Assembly (NCBI RefSeq): GCF_921293095.1
Contig: NC_060247.1
Location: 108,581,111 to 108,645,110, forward strand
From: Ischnura elegans
Lineage: Eukaryota; Arthropoda; Insecta; Odonata; Coenagrionidae
DNA length: 64,000 nucleotides
Reading direction: 5' to 3'
Below are positions 49,901 to 60,542 of this stretch, one piece after another. Numbering within the stretch: the first letter of the stretch is position 1; the number at the start of each line of letters is the position of its first letter. The notes beneath the pieces were generated by a model that was given only the letters and a program-made list of their open reading frames with translations, had not been told where the DNA came from and searched no databases. A program made the position numbers and the translations under genes.

Positions 49901-50470
49901 AAAATTCTTTCGATAAAATAAATCAATTTCGTGGATAAAAATATTTTTATTTTCTTCTATAAAATTAATTACAACGAAAAAGGCATTTAATAAAGAAAAA
50001 ATGGATTTATGCAAAGCCTTTTTCACCGATTGTGAGAAACAGTCCTTTTATTATCATAAGTATCATTTCTTTTACTTGCCAGGCTTCCACAAATCTATCC
50101 TTTCGGTTAAAACCGTGCCTGTATCTCTATTTTAGACAAGAATTTGGAAATTAATTTTTTGCAAAAGCAACTCCAATTTCGATCAAAAAAATATTCAATA
50201 TTTACGCTGAAAATTTTATAAACTTGAAATCGGGGAAGACTAACTTTTTATTCGAGGAAGGTTACAATTCAGAACTTTACAACACCAAAGCGTAAATAAC
50301 TCAAATATTCATAAACTAATGTTAAAAGAGGATTGTAGGGTGGAGCTACCAGAGAGGAATAATCTCACAAAATGATAGCTGAAAATTTAAAAAATCCTGA
50401 AAGATTTATGCAGAAATCCTGAGAATATGTATCATAATTCTTCGTTAAAACTTTCGCGGGTGCTCGTCAT
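46904..50470. other. No gene seen
   Basis: 3.6 kb of AT-rich DNA, including a small tandem repeat at 49,673-49,742. Open frames are under 90 codons with no recognisable product. Confidence 0.55.
49673..49742 (+). repeat. Two tandem units of about 35 bp
   Basis: CCCTAAATATTAATATCACA is repeated at about 49,673 and 49,708 within AT-rich sequence. Confidence 0.8.
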
Positions 50471-50520
50471 TATGATTAAAAACATTTGGGCTATGTCGCC
50501 GCGTCAATGCTTGAGGTGGC

Positions 50521-50560
50521 CCCAACGTTTCCCGACCGATGCTGGTCGCTTTTTCAAGGG
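50521..50560 (-). ncRNA. Hammerhead-ribozyme-like motif, site 4 (left flank)
   Basis: Minus strand: stem I CCC, core UUGAAAA, stem II CGACC/GGTCG, GAAAC, then GUU, followed by GGG pairing with stem I. The 3-8 pair is U-A. The base next to stem II is a G-G mismatch, so this copy is partly decayed. Confidence 0.4.
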
Positions 50561-50786
50561 ATTATGGAGAGATGGGAATTTAGGATCTTTTATATAGGTG
50601 TCTGTGTCAGGAGGTGGAGGGAGGGGAGCCGGAGGTTGGGGGAGTGGGTTGCTGCTTGTTTTTTTCTCATTACGGGTTGCCAAGTACGGCTAATTTTAAT
50701 GCCGGTGTCTCTGTTGAAATTATTCTTATCTTAGATGAACTTTCCATTCTATTCGGGTTTCTTCACCGCGTTTGTTGTATTTTGAA

Positions 50787-50827
50787 GACAACAGTTTCGC
50801 CGAAATTACACTCGGCGTCTTCAGGTC
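50787..50827 (-). ncRNA. Hammerhead-ribozyme-like motif, site 5 (3' flank of the Penelope-like ORF)
   Basis: Minus strand, about 60 bases after the reverse transcriptase ORF ends: stem I GAC, a classical core CUGAAGA, stem II GCCGA/TCGGC, GAAAC, UG, then UU, followed by GTC pairing with stem I. This is the only complete site whose core matches CUGANGA exactly. One extra C lies between the core and stem II unless G12 is taken into the stem. Confidence 0.5.
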
Positions 50828-50883
50828 GAAGGTAAAATTTTTGGAAAAATTTTCCGCCTTTTATAGGCATAAAATTTTCCGCC

Positions 50884-52887
50884 TTATATAGGCGGCGGCG
50901 GCTGCTGATCCGCTGCTGCTCTCTCATTGGCCGGTTGTCCATCTCTCATTGTTGGTGGTCGGAGAATCCTCTTCCATGCAGTATGCAAGCTGTAGCCTTG
51001 ATCTCGGTTGAAATTTGCGGGCGTTTTCGCTATCTCAATAGCCTCTCTGATCAAGCGAGGGAAGTATTTATTCTCTTTAGCTATTATCCTGGCGTCTTCA
51101 AAGAGGATGTTATGCCCAGGTGCACTCCAAGCATGCTCAGATATGGCTGAGAGTTGGTGCTGCTTGTTTTTCGTAGCCCTCCGATGTTCCTGCAATCGGA
51201 CTTTCAATGATCTGCAGGTCTCGCCAATATAATATTTGCCACATGAACAAGGCACTCGATATATACCCTCATAAAAGTCCACTGGGAGTTTGTCCTTCGC
51301 TCCGGGTAGCATGTCTGATATCTTTGCCACGCAATTGAAACGTGTAATTACGTTTTGTTTTCTGAGCATTCTGGCAATCTTTTCTGATATGCCCGCCACA
51401 AAGGGAATTGTGGCGTATGCTTCCGGCTCCGGCCGGCTCTCTTCCTCAGAGGTCCTTTTTGGGGCTGCGTCTTTGTTCTCCTGCTCCACAAATCTTCTAT
51501 TCAACATGCTACTGCTGTAGCCATTCCTTACCAGCACTTCAATGAGATGCTTCTTCTCCGCAGATAGCGACTCGGTGTCTGAGATGGCATAGGCACGATG
51601 TATTAATGTTGCCACCAAGGAGATTTTTTGCAATGGGTGGTGGTGCGAAGAAGCGTTCAGATAGCGGTCAGTATGAGTTTTCTTTCTGTGAACGGCATGT
51701 CCTAGGAGCCCATTTCTTTTCCTTTTTACCAAAACATCCAGGAAGGGAATTTGACCATCATGTTCCATTTCCATTGTGAATTTGATGGCGTGGTGCTGCG
51801 AGTTGAGATGCTGTAGGAATTTCTGCAATTCTTCGACGCCATGGGGCCAAATGATGAATGTGTCGTCAACGTATCTCAGCCAGAGCGATGGTTTCTTTTC
51901 GTACGACGCGATGGCCTTTTCTTCGAAATCCTCCATGAAAAGGTTCGCTACAACTGGAGATAGTGGAGACCCCATAGCTGCCCCCTCTGTTTGTTCGTAA
52001 AATTCCCCATTCCATAAGAAATAAGAGTTTCTTAGACAATATTCCACTAATTTGGGAAAGTCATTCGGGATGCCTTCAGAGATGAGTCGTCGGATGATAT
52101 CCACTGATTCTTGGATAGGGACGTTTGTAAACAGAGACACCACATCAAAGCTGGCTATGATGTCTTCGTTTGTGACGGAGACCGTATTAAGAATATCAAT
52201 AAAATGGGATGAGTTCTTCACATGCGATGAAGTCCGTCCAACGTATTCCTGGAGTGATTGGGCTAGATATTTGGATAGCCAGTAAGTTGGGGCGTCGATT
52301 TGACTCACAATCGGCCTCAGAGGTACGTTTTCTTTGTGGATTTTTGGTAGGCCGTATAGTCTCGGTGGTTTCGCAGCCGAAGGGAGGAGGCCTCGTTGAT
52401 ATTCTCTTGGAATGGATGAACTCTTGATGATGGCCCTGGTATTTCGTTCCAATTTGCTTGTTGGATCGGCCTTCATCTTTCTGTAGATTTGCTCCTGGAG
52501 AAGAGATAATATTTTCTTTTCGTAGTCTTCCTTTCGCATCAAAACAGTAGCGTTCCCTTTATCTGCGGGTAATATGAGAATACTACCATTGTCCTGGAGC
52601 TTCCTCAACGCTCGTCTCTCTGCAGCTGTTATATTTGGTCTCGGTGGTCTTGATTTGCGGAGGATACTCCCAACGTCTTCCCTTATCTCATCTGCAATCC
52701 CTTTTGGCAGCTTCCGGATGGCGGATTCAACTCCGGTGATGATTTTTTCTTTCGGAATTGTCTTAGGAGCAATGGCGAAGTTGAAACCTTTCGCTAGGAT
52801 GCTTTCTGTGGCACAATCCAAGGTTTCGTCTGTAAGGTTGAATACGGAACGGCCCTTTACAGGATCATGAACTGGATGTTGCCTGCT
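50884..52887 (-). CDS. Penelope-like reverse transcriptase with GIY-YIG endonuclease
   Basis: One uninterrupted frame. Counting from the TTG at 52,821 it gives 645 residues; the frame is open 22 codons further, to 52,887, after a TGA at 52,888-52,890. No in-frame ATG precedes methionine 95, so the true start was lost, lies in another frame, or is not ATG. Domains: an N-terminal region, LYGLPKIHK (155-163), motif A with D226 (SFDVVSLFTNVP), motif B AAMGSPLSPVVANLF (281-295), catalytic YVDD (317-320), a thumb with IPFLDVLV (358-365), a linker, then GIY-YIG endonuclease with GIY (519-521), YIG (531-533), R542 and E593. C525, C527, C536 and H546 fit the small zinc-binding insert of Penelope-clade endonucleases. 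The tail ends in a proline run. In the family this protein nicks the target and copies the element RNA. All visible catalytic residues are intact, so the copy is young. Confidence 0.93.
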   Translation of the reverse strand, partial: SRQHPVHDPVKGRSVFNLTDETLDCATESILAKGFNFAIAPKTIPKEKIITGVESAIRKLPKGIADEIREDVGSILRKSRPPRPNITAAERRALRKLQDNGSILILPADKGNATVLMRKEDYEKKILSLLQEQIYRKMKADPTSKLERNTRAIIKSSSIPREYQRGLLPSAAKPPRLYGLPKIHKENVPLRPIVSQIDAPTYWLSKYLAQSLQEYVGRTSSHVKNSSHFIDILNTVSVTNEDIIASFDVVSLFTNVPIQESVDIIRRLISEGIPNDFPKLVEYCLRNSYFLWNGEFYEQTEGAAMGSPLSPVVANLFMEDFEEKAIASYEKKPSLWLRYVDDTFIIWPHGVEELQKFLQHLNSQHHAIKFTMEMEHDGQIPFLDVLVKRKRNGLLGHAVHRKKTHTDRYLNASSHHHPLQKISLVATLIHRAYAISDTESLSAEKKHLIEVLVRNGYSSSMLNRRFVEQENKDAAPKRTSEEESRPEPEAYATIPFVAGISEKIARMLRKQNVITRFNCVAKISDMLPGAKDKLPVDFYEGIYRVPCSCGKYYIGETCRSLKVRLQEHRRATKNKQHQLSAISEHAWSAPGHNILFEDARIIAKENKYFPRLIREAIEIAKTPANFNRDQGYSLHTAWKRILRPPTMRDGQPANERAAADQQPPPPI

Positions 52888-53029
52888 TCAATAGTATCCC
52901 AGTCGCATTGACAAAATAACCTATGAGTCATCCCGCATCACTCAAGCCACGGTACGGGAAACGCAGATTAAGAAATTTGAAAAACTGAGAAGAAACCCGA
53001 ATAGAATGGGAAGTTCATCTAACCAACGC

Positions 53030-53195
53030 CGCGAAAATCTTCGAACCTACATTATTCTTATCTTCTTTGGATATTTCAATGGCTTCTCTGACGAGTCTCT
53101 GTTTAAAACCTTTAACTTTGGCGAGGATTTTGACTTCCTTGAGGTCGATATGTGGCCAAGCGCTGCGTGTTCGGCTACCGCGGACTTTGTTGGTT
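53030..53195 (-). pseudogene. Fragment of a second Penelope-like endonuclease
   Basis: The minus strand encodes a short stretch (HIDLKEVKILAKVKGFKQRLVREAIEISKED) that aligns with residues 570-600 of the neighbouring ORF, including the REAIEI motif with the conserved Glu, but is clearly diverged. It is therefore the end of the endonuclease domain from another Penelope-like family, in antisense to the flank that contains it. It suggests template switching or nested insertion. Confidence 0.75.
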
Positions 53196-53210
53196 GGTTG
53201 TTGAAAAAGC

Positions 53211-53237
53211 GACCAGCATCGGTCGGGAAACGTTGGG
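53211..53237 (+). ncRNA. Hammerhead-like motif, site 4 inverted partner (5' strand of stem I missing)
   Basis: Plus-strand copy of site 4 within the right inverted flank, identical from the core through GAAACGTTGGGG. The bases before the core no longer pair with GGG, because other sequence joins there. Confidence 0.35.
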
Positions 53238-53287
53238 GCCACCCAAAGCATTGACGCGGCGACATAGCCCAAAAGTTTTTAATCATA

Positions 53288-53717
53288 AATATGTATCATG
53301 TTTTAGTAATGCAATAATAAATTCATAATTTTGACAAGGCATTCCAATAAGTCATATTCTTCACTATTGTCCCTGATTCACGTACCTCAAAGACTACCGT
53401 GAATCGTGCCTATTTATTAAGGGTTTCGAAGAATTCTCATCCTAAAATAAATGATATAAAAATGGTTTCAGGAACTAAATAATAATTTAATTATCGTAAG
53501 AATATATATTTATTCCCACACCACCGAAAACAGCACATTTTGGCCTTTTATTTTTATTTTATTTTAAAGAAATATAACCACATACAGCATATACTTGCCG
53601 TTTTATAGTGGCCAGGTAACAATACATAAATTAGAGGACGAAGACGCAATATAACATGTAGAAAACAATAATTACATTTACAAAAACAAAAGGACAACAA
53701 GAAACTGCAGTGACAGA
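53288..53717. other. No gene seen
   Basis: AT-rich DNA. The part after about 53,540 may be the 3' end of the LINE fragment that follows. Confidence 0.5.
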
Positions 53718-54190
53718 CTACTTCGGTGACAGATAGGATAGGGAAAGGCTTATGAAGGATTTCAATGGAAGTACAAAGGGGTCGATGTGTGGAGGGAGTG
53801 AGTTCAACACAGAAGTAATGCGGTAGAAAAACGAACGTTTAGTGAGTGAAAGTCTCGGAATGGGCATGTGGATTAGGGGATGAGAACGGGTAGGGTGGGG
53901 TGGAACTTTAAAATTGATAAAAGAGAGCAATGCAGGGCAGTCGATGGTGGAATTGAGAATCTTATAAATAAGTTTTAAATCAGGTGTGAGCCTATGGGTA
54001 GTGAGATTAGGGATGAAGAGGGAGGAGAGAATAGCATTAGTGGACATGTTGCGTAAATGCAGTATTCTATTTTTTACTATATTGGCAACGAAATTGCTGA
54101 CACAGTCCAGGGATGAGAGGTTGGTTTGTGAAGAGATAGACCAGATGGAACAAGAGTAGGTAAGAATTGGAAGAATGGGTTTACTTCAGG
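53718..54190 (-). pseudogene. 3' fragment of another non-LTR retrotransposon
   Basis: The minus strand encodes the end of a LINE reverse transcriptase protein. After an upstream stretch (ILTYSCSIWSISSQTNLSSLD, partly before the first ATG) comes a 109-codon frame with LTPDLKLIYKILN and RSFFYRITSVLNSLPPHID. A YKI..G/N motif, then FFYR and W/LNxLP, is the usual end of CR1/L2/jockey-like proteins. The catalytic domains are absent, so this is a truncated dead copy from a third LINE lineage. Confidence 0.72.
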
Positions 54191-54239
54191 GTTTAAACAA
54201 ATTTAAGATTATATGTGTGCAAACGACCATGCCCTGGGA

Positions 54240-54325
54240 TAGAGGCAACATAATCATGCCGGACTCGAACCCGCGACCTCTTTATTGGCAGGCGAGGACT
54301 TAACCCGCCGACACTGAGACCTACA
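54240..54325 (-). mobile_element. tRNA-like SINE head
   Basis: The minus strand has an A-box-like GTCGGCGGGTTAAG stretch and a strong B box, GGTTCGAGTCC (complement of 54,261-54,271). Acceptor stem pairing is poor, so it is not a tRNA gene. It directly precedes the LINE fragment in the same orientation, so the two may be one SINE with a LINE-derived tail. Confidence 0.55.
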
Positions 54326-56646
54326 ATATCATATGATTCCATTTTTGCTTAACGTAGTGTACCACAAATATTAAGGACGCGGAAGATATCATCAGTCAAG
54401 AGGTTTCCAAACCTCCTCCACGACGTAATACATGCCGAAAGCGCAGGTGCAGCTGGGTCGGCGTCGGCGAAATAGCAATTAGCATACCTCGAAGGAAACT
54501 CTGGGATGGGCCGCTTGGATTTGAAGAGGGGTGAAGCACTGATTCGACTTTGAGATGACGCATTCGTTCGGCGTGGGCGAGCTAGTGAATTAAAATCCCA
54601 AGGGAGGATCGTAAGTAACCGACTCGTACGGTGAAAGTTCCCATGGTGAGAGAGAAAGAGAGGGGGGGAGGGGTACGAATCGTGCCTCGGACTCCTGACG
54701 ACCCGCCGGGGATGTTCGCCGCGAGAAAGCCCCAGTTCTCGCGGTAAAACGTGATCGCCCGACACCTGGATAAGCTCATGCAGTGATATTTTTCATGTGA
54801 GCACCTCAAAAGCAATGGATGGAAAATAATTATATCGTTCGAGAATGTCTCATTAAAGGCACCAAGGGAGGGTGATTTTGAGTGATGAAACTTCATACCT
54901 GCGTAAAAATTGGCATCATGAAAAGTAAAGAAAACTTATCAATTCCACATAAATATTTAATCTATGCACGAATGCTTGGAAGGGAAAGGATTAATAGTCA
55001 CATAAAATTTTTGGGGGTGTTTGCCCAAAGAATGGATTTAATATGCCACCCCATTCCCCACCTCTTGGGAAAAACTCGCCCCCCCCCCAGGAATTCCACC
55101 CCTTGACCCTCTCCTCAGACCGTTATGTTCTTGAATTTTTTAAAAATAATTTTGTGTGTGACTCTGCATTCTATGTACCTGTACCAGACGATGACATGCC
55201 ACGTCGAAACATAGGTAGCACATTAAATATGTATGTGGAATTACAAAGTTTACTTTACTTTTCATTGTGTCAAGTGGATTCCATAAAGTCACGCCTCAAA
55301 ACAACTAACTATGGAAATTGGCATTAAAAATTAGGCATATTCCTCGTGTGTGCTCGTCAACGGCCACGAAAGAAAGTAATTTTATCCTGCAAGAATATGG
55401 GTATTTTGAGTGTTCCCATTGCAGAATGAAATTGGAGCTAAAAATGAAGGATATCGGTATAAAAGGACTTATTGCTAAAGAAAGGAATTTAAATACATCT
55501 TGAAATAGCCAATATTTTTTCGTGTGAGAGTTTATTTCGTAAATAAACTTCCTGCCGATTTCAGTGGTCACAAAAGACTGTCATTCAATCTGTTATAAAT
55601 CGAAACCACCTCGAAGTCCTTTTCTGGTAACTCCAGTAGTTTAAATTCATGCATAACTCTACCTATGAAGAATATTTATTTGCGCGTCGAGTAAGTTGCT
55701 GTCATTGAAGAACAGAAACTGTCTTTACAATGTAAGGTTTAGACCATAAACACCTACATAACGTCAATTTTAATCATATACGTCTGCGAGATATAAAGTT
55801 AAAAATATCGGCGGAGCAAAGAAACACTTTTCTTGGCATTTAAATATTGAATAATCCACTAAATTTCTCCGACTATTCAATTAATAGAATTCAAAAAAGT
55901 ATGTAGGCCACATTAAAAACACATGAAGAATATTTTTAAGCCTTAAAACTTCCTCATTCTTGGGAGTCCAGCTTATCGAATTTGACGTGATTCTGCAAAT
56001 GGTGACAAGGATTTCGTTTTTCCAAAAATCGCCTTTCTGGCAACACAGCGTAAAAGGGTACTAAGCTTCTTCAATCTTTCCACCTGTAATTGATTGATTA
56101 CACAGCATTGAAAACTAACAAGTAATTTTGATACACTCCCCAGTGTCCCTAGAAAATTGAAATAGCTATTGTACTTGTAATAAAACTTGAAAACATTTTT
56201 CGAGAGCAATGTGACTACCGAAGGATTCGCTTAGCTGTTTAGTTATAAATGAATATATTTTGGGCACCCAACACATTTTCCAGTGTCCACAAAAATATTT
56301 AAGAGTGACATTGTTGTATTTTTAACGAAAATAATCCATATTTCATTCTTCACTGCAATTCGAAGGCATGAACTATTTATTGTAATTCATTCTGGATTAA
56401 AAATAAAAATTTCTAAAAAAATAGCATATTGAAATTTAAAATGCCAACCTTGTTGATATTTTTATCATTCCACATCTTCTAGAATTTATTAGATCAAAAA
56501 TCTGCTTTTAGAAATCTTTGTTCAGAGATCCATTAAATATATATGTATATGTACATATCTTTAGTGGTTATTTTCGACGGCTGCTTCTGTGGCGTCCCAA
56601 TTGAAACATTTTACAGATTTTTTAGAAATTTTTCAACCAACATATA
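54326..56646. other. No gene seen; GC-rich patch at the start
   Basis: 54,340-54,780 is CpG-rich, with overlapping open frames on the minus strand (54,349-54,765; 54,582-54,896) that show no known domain. A T- and C-run segment at 55,010-55,105 looks like a transposon scrap. The rest is AT-rich. Confidence 0.45.
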
Positions 56647-56654
56647 AGTATGTT
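56647..56654. repeat. 8-bp target duplication, left copy (SINE)
   Basis: AGTATGTT, identical to 56,958-56,965. Confidence 0.8.
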
Positions 56655-56957
56655 GGCGATCGGGTTGGTGTGTGGCTAGAGTGTTGGCTTCCCACCCCAC
56701 GGGCTCGGGTTCAAATCCTGGCGGTGGCAGAGAATTTTCAGAGACTGCTCGATCGTGCTTGAATGATATGTGGAGGGCATTTCAAGCGCAACACTCCGTC
56801 CGTCGGATGGGACGTTAAGCCGTGGTACCCTTGGCGCCTTTCGTTAAGAGCAGGCTAATTCCGACGCCGGGTTTCTCTCCACCCTTCCTTACCTACCCTT
56901 CCCTCATGGCGCAAATGACGTAAGCTGTCGGGCGCCTCCTCCAAATACCATACCATC
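56655..56957 (+). mobile_element. tRNA-derived SINE with target duplication
   Basis: A SINE of about 300 bp. The first 75 bases are tRNA-related, with an A-box-like GTGTGTGGCTAGAGTG stretch and a perfect-looking B box, GGTTCAAATCC, at 56,708-56,718. The body includes GATGGGACGTTAAGCCGTGG and a short ATACCATACCAT tail. AGTATGTT is duplicated exactly on both sides. Its movement would rely on a LINE; which one is unknown. Confidence 0.88.
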
Positions 56958-56965
56958 AGTATGTT

Positions 56966-59320
56966 AACACGAGAACTAATATTATGCTAACACGAGGATA
57001 TTTCGTAATTTCGCTAACTTCCATAATGCGTTGGTTTCACACGCAACGGTGTACTTCCAAGATCTCGCCATCCTGTATATGCGTCCGATCATATGGGCCT
57101 TTCTCCTAATGTAATAGCGCCTAATGTAACCCGCTCACTCTCGCCAGTCACGAGGGCATATACGTATGTACTTTCCCTCCCTTGCCCTCGCCCACGGTCG
57201 CCGGCGAATAGACTGTCTCACACGCATCCGCGATATACCCATATGCATTATTTAGCAGTTTTCCCACCTCGGGCCGTTGCGTCAGGAAACTGCGGAGCTG
57301 GCTTCGAGGAGGAAATGAAATCCGAAGGAATGGTACTGCTTGAGAAATGGTGGCAGCACCTTCGCGTCCAAAAACGTTGCACCAAAGACTCCCTCCCTCA
57401 TTAGCGAATAATAGATGAAATATTGCATGGGGAATGAGACAGATAGACTGATCTATACTATTAGCTTCTCTTATCTATGATTTCACTCTCAACTTCGATA
57501 CTGTTTTTTTTGTGAAACCTCATTGGGACACTATATGAAGACCAGTTAAAATATGGTATCCCATCTGCGGGAAGGAGGAAAACCGTAAGTATTAGGTAAG
57601 TTCGGTTGCTGGTTCATTCCCCCTTATTAGGTATTTTCTTGATATATACTCATCAAATATGAGGAAAAGCTATCCAAAGACAAAATAAATAAATTTTAAA
57701 AATCAGTTTTTACGAGCCTAATCGAATCAATGCCAGAAAAGCAAATATTATCACCAATGCTCGATGAACACTGAATTCGAAGTTGGCCGCAGAACTTAAT
57801 CCAAAAAAATTAACATTAGAAGTAACCAAGTAAAATAGTAATTTTATCAACATAAGGCTAACACAGCACATAATTTTCATAATATTATGTCATTTTCAAG
57901 CTACCAAGGCACTCGTCAAATTACCATTTGTAATATTTTTCATGCTTATTTTAAGCGTTTGTTGAAATATATTAAATTATTTTCATCGTATGTTCATGTT
58001 ACCACCAGGCCAATAGCCTACTTGTTATTTCATAATTTTTATAGTTGAGACAAGAGCAGATGTTGATAGGTGACAACTCTATGAATCATAATATTTTCAA
58101 GAAGGTAGCATAACATTTAAAATAGTCACGTTAAAAAAATACGACTGGTACAAACGGTAGGGATGTGTCCTCTAACTTCTTTCAGACTCGGGAAGAATTT
58201 CCCCGAAAGCTGCCCAGTGGAGAGCCTTGATCCACTGCGACCTCAAGGTTAGTTTTTTTTCTCGGTCACCATGCACGACCTCAAAGTGTGAAATCTCTCG
58301 ACGCAATAATTGTGCGAGAAAAATCATATACTATCAGTTTCATTTCTGACCAGGGAAAATGTGAAAATTTCACACCATTTCCTGGAACAAAAGTTGGACT
58401 TTTCCTGCTTTTTTCTTTCCTCAAATCATCGTGGCCCACTCAATTTCAGTACTAACCATAAATTTCACAAAACCTTTGGTTGGTAAATTATGATTAAGGT
58501 ATGTAACATTCAAAATGTAGACATTAGCAGCTATTATAAAGTATTATACACACATATTCTCGCTGTCCTATGGCAAGACTGATGTGTCAATTTTGGCTAA
58601 CTTTGGTAAACATTCCTCGCTTTACTAGTTGTTCAACTTGGATGCAATCAATTATAATATATCGTATAAATATCTAATGCATAGAGCAGTCCCATAACTA
58701 AGTATGCACGTAAAAGTATCGTACACTACAGGAAGTTACCATAAATTCACTGACCCTGATGCGAACGCTACATAATTGTGATATAGGATTATTAAAATAT
58801 ACCACTTGAAAACAGAAAATAACATGGATAATGTGCTTCTTTCCTCGTAGAATCCATTATAAGTGACTACAGACGAAGCATAAATCCACCATTCACCGCA
58901 AAGTATTCTAATGAGAGTATAACCTTTAAGGCCACCGCATGAAGAGCTATAAAGCACTGTATTAATAAGATAATCCATTTTTCACCTAAAGCTTACAATT
59001 AGTGAATTTTACCTCATTGAAATTTACGTCATTGTCGACCGAAACCTATTTGAAAAATCAGACTGTAGTAGCTTATTTCCGTTTACAGTAGTGCTTACTA
59101 AATTAAAGATAGCGATAATGTTGACGACATTTAATCTATTCAGCATCGAATTGTCTTTGAAAAATCTTACAATTATGATAGCAATCCCAACAGGTTAGCC
59201 TTAAATATGTTCAAAATCCTGTAAAAGAAATCCTTGCTCCAAAGGTAGCAACAGACGGGAACTCGGTAAGATAAATGCAGCCAAATAGTTGTATTAGTCC
59301 ATGAAAAAAATTGAAAATAA
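56966..59320. other. No gene seen
   Basis: 57,060-57,400 is GC- and CpG-richer and carries a 103-codon plus-strand frame without a recognisable product. The remainder is AT-rich and empty. Confidence 0.5.
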
Positions 59321-59323
59321 TGA

Positions 59324-59760
59324 CGGTTGGTTTCCGGGTTAATTCCACGTCGACTCATTTTGTCGGACGACAGCTACGGGCGCGTTACAGCTCTTATCTT
59401 ACTGTCGGGAGCTGGAACGCGCCCAGTAGCAGATACAGAAAAAAAAACTCGCGGGGGGCGTAAAAGATATCTTGAGTTACCTTTACTTTTATCCTAATAA
59501 AAAATAATTAAGTCACATGCAGAGTTTAAGAAAACTTTACTTAAATTTACTACACATAATTACAAGACAATGTCATCTTATGATAAAAAAAAGTTATAAT
59601 TGTGGTTCTGCAATGTTTGGAAATACGGTGAGGCCCGCAAGGGGGGGGGGGGCGCGCGCCCCCTGCGCCCCCCTTCTGTATCTGTATCCGCCACTGAATG
59701 CGCCCGTAACTGTTGTCCGTCGAAAATGAGTAGACGCAGAATTAACCCGGAAACCAATAA
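59324..59760. mobile_element. Inverted-repeat MITE with a nested hAT-like insertion
   Basis: The left arm (about 59,324-59,385) and right arm (about 59,697-59,760) are reverse complements sharing TTTCCGGGTTAATTC, ACTCATTTT and ACGGGCGC. A second element (59,424-59,696) lies inside. Without it, the MITE is about 160 bp. Outer limits and target duplication are uncertain. Confidence 0.75.
59424..59696 (+). mobile_element. Nested hAT-like non-autonomous element
   Basis: A 273-bp element with ends CAGTAGCAGATACAG and the inverted CTGTATCCGCCACTG. Flanking 8-bp AACGCGCC (59,416-59,423) and AATGCGCC (59,697-59,704) differ by one transition. It contains a 12-G run and CpG-rich sequence near its 3' end. 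No transposase. Confidence 0.88.
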
Positions 59761-59765
59761 TCAAT

Positions 59766-60440
59766 TTAACCACCGCAGAGCCTCCGTAATAATAGAACAT
59801 AATTGTCGCATTTCACACTAAGTAAGAGTTACATATAACAATATATAGTAATTTTGAATGACGCTAAATAGGAATAATTTTCTAACATCCTAGTATGGCC
59901 CAGGGTGTAGTGGAAAAGTGGTCCGACGAAACGTTAACGAATCTGACTCGATGAAAAAGATGATTATAAAAAAGGCTAGCGCTAACCGCCCGAAAAACCT
60001 AAAATCTTCCTTAGTTCTCTGGGATTTTGGAGGAGGGAACAGTAGGGAATATCCCCCACCTCTATCCAGCACTGAGCCACCCTAGCTACTCGGCCAGAAC
60101 CAGAGTCGACGGCACGCTCGAAAAAACGATGTAAAATTCGGGGTTGCAAGTTGGAGCAGGATTTTATTTAGATTCACAATATAGAAGCTTCATGGAATTA
60201 TCATGGAAATAGCGGCATTTAAACTATAAATGACTACAAACTTTATCTTCAAATCGGGGAATACGTAACAAACCCATCAGAAGACAGAGCAGGTCCTGCA
60301 TTAGCAACTATAAGAAAGCCTTCATCAAAACAAAAAACAGAAAATCCGAAGATTCAAGCGTGATAGAGTTAAATTTTCCATGTTGAAATAAATAATCGGA
60401 ATTTTCCATGATTATAAAATGTATTAATTATATGACATAA
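59766..60440. other. No gene seen
   Basis: AT-rich DNA without recognisable features. Confidence 0.55.
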
Positions 60441-60486
60441 GAAGTGAAACACTTTGCACTTTCCACATAAAAATTTATTAATCTAC

Positions 60487-60525
60487 AGTCGACATGTTTC
60501 GCCGCATTGCAGCATTATCAAGACT
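60487..60525 (-). ncRNA. Hammerhead-ribozyme-like motif, site 6
   Basis: Minus strand: stem I AGTC, core UUGAUAA, one extra U, stem II GCTGC/GCGGC with an AAT loop, GAAAC, AUG, then UC, followed by GACT, the stem I partner. The 3-8 pair is U-A. Confidence 0.48.
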
Positions 60526-60542
60526 TGAGTCTTGAGAAGATG

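Larger units (their letters stand above)
50471..53287 (-). mobile_element. Penelope-like retroelement with inverted flanks
   Basis: A 2.8-kb element read on the minus strand. The outer 87 bp at the left (50,471-50,557) and right (53,201-53,287) are inverted copies with about three mismatches. A second, inner inverted match (AACCCGAATAGAATGG) lies at about 50,735-50,765 and 52,985-53,022. Between them is one long open frame for reverse transcriptase plus GIY-YIG endonuclease. The right arm also holds a piece of another Penelope-like endonuclease. Inverted or partial terminal repeats are common in Penelope-like elements. I found no target duplication. Confidence 0.88.

Noticed and set aside
54261-54325. 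tRNA gene on the minus strand
   Set aside because: The B box is good, but acceptor and anticodon stems do not pair; it is better read as a SINE head.
55545-55595. Further hammerhead-like site on the minus strand
   Set aside because: A TGAATGA stretch, a weak hairpin and GAAATC are present, but stem I, the cleavage dinucleotide and the exact core are not.
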